This document shows positions 63,720-64,000 of a DNA stretch of 64,000 bases, one piece after another. The DNA comes from Brevibacillus brevis (lineage in GTDB: Bacteria > Bacillota > Bacilli > Brevibacillales > Brevibacillaceae). Position 1 is the stretch's first letter, and each line of letters starts with the position of its first letter. The stretch lies in NCBI RefSeq assembly GCF_900637055.1, contig NZ_LR134338.1, positions 111,001 to 175,000 of the forward strand, written 5' to 3'. Made by a program: the position numbers and the translations under genes. The notes under the pieces were generated by a model. The model did no database searches. It was not told where the DNA came from and saw nothing but the letters and a program-made list of their open reading frames with translations.

Positions 63720-63812
63720 GGATGGATGTCCGAGCGGCCGAAGGAGCACGATTGGAAATCGTGTAGGCGGTGTCGAACCGTCTCGTGGGTTCAAATCCCA
63801 CTCCATCCGCCA
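63720..63812 (+). tRNA. tRNA-Ser (GGA anticodon)
   Basis: Class II tRNA with a long variable arm. Acceptor GGATGGA pairs with TCCATCC, anticodon stem CACGA/TCGTG with loop TTGGAAA (anticodon GGA), GGTTCAAATC T-loop, and an encoded CCA end. It decodes UCC/UCU. Confidence 0.95.
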
Positions 63813-63828
63813 TCACTTTCTTAGAAAT

Positions 63829-63902
63829 GGCCCGTTGGTGAAGCGGTTTAACACAGCAGCCTTTCACGCTGTCATTCAGGGGTTCGAATCCCCTACGGGT
63901 CA
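63829..63902 (+). tRNA. tRNA-Glu (TTC anticodon)
   Basis: Acceptor GGCCCGT pairs with ACGGGTC (one wobble), anticodon stem GCAGC/GCTGT with loop CTTTCAC (anticodon TTC), and GGTTCGAATCC T-arm. The sequence after the discriminator A is CCT, so the final A of CCA is not encoded. Confidence 0.94.
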
Positions 63903-63940
63903 CCTAGCAAAACACCTCCAATGAAATAGCGGGGGATTGC

Positions 63941-64000
63941 GGAGGCTTAGCTCAGCTGGGAGAGCATCTGCCTTACAAGCAGAGGGTCGGCGGTTCGATC
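63941..64000 (+). tRNA. tRNA-Val (TAC anticodon), cut by window end
   Basis: GGAGGCTTAGCTCAGCTGGG start, anticodon stem TCTGC/GCAGA with loop CTTACAA (anticodon TAC), and the T-arm begins at GGCGGTTCGATC. The 3' part is outside the window. Confidence 0.92.

Overview
The window reads as a chromosomal segment of a spore-forming Bacillota of the Paenibacillaceae type, most likely Brevibacillus. From 1 to about 51 kb the gene order follows the region next to the origin in Bacillus subtilis (yaaO-tmk-yaaQ-yaaR-holB-ricT-yabA ... mfd-spoVT ... spoIIE-yabS-yabT-tilS-hpt-ftsH). Protein sequences are Bacillus-like, base composition is near balanced, and the sporulation genes include spoVG, spoVT, spoVB, sspF, fin, yabP, yabQ and spoIIE. 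The genus is inferred from synteny and general resemblance; no database was searched.

Layout. 1-6.6 kb: end of an amino-acid decarboxylase gene, tmk, the c-di-AMP receptor gene, holB, ricT, yabA, tRNA/rRNA methyltransferases. 6.7-11.3 kb: a methyltransferase, abrB on the minus strand with a Spo0A-type control region, then a methionine T-box, metG and tatD. 11.4-18.1 kb: yabE, rnmV, ksgA, veg, sspF, ispE, purR, ridA, spoVG. 18.1-28.2 kb: a minus-strand CobW GTPase, glmU, prs, ctc with a structured leader, pth, fin, mfd and a PrsA-like lipoprotein. 28.4-34.7 kb: spoVT, spoVB, mazG, rqcP and a large membrane protein. 34.7-37.6 kb: an AT-rich accessory island with a small membrane protein, several small ORFs, a DUF3238-like protein, a sigma-region-4-like protein and a probable insertion-sequence scar. 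37.6-51.2 kb: a repeat-built surface protein, yabP-yabQ-divIC-yabR, spoIIE, yabS-yabT, a split threonine/serine exporter, tilS-hpt and ftsH. 51.2-62.5 kb: an unexplained 211-bp nested inverted repeat, a HAD phosphatase, nadA, a PadR/SEDS pair and a PCYCGC lipoprotein on the minus strand, a zinc ABC transporter with zur, then nadB-nadC-coaX. 62.5-64 kb: a GNAT gene, a probable type I toxin locus, and the tRNAs Ser(GGA), Glu(TTC) and Val(TAC).

How it works together. Most genes are core information processing (dTMP synthesis, replication clamp loading, tRNA and rRNA maturation, transcription-coupled repair) mixed with sporulation control. Spo0A is a recurring theme: 0A-box sequences lie just downstream of the abrB promoter, in a cluster between abrB and metG, in a cluster before yabE, and near the spoIIE promoter, which keeps the unusual 21-bp spacer known from B. 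subtilis. The zinc block forms an apparent feedback loop: Zur-like boxes precede the transporter genes, and zur closes the block. That block separates nadA from nadBC.

The least explained signals are the 211-bp nested inverted repeat downstream of ftsH, the ctc leader hairpin that buries its own ribosome binding site, and the small toxin-like ORF sharing a bidirectional terminator at 63.2 kb.
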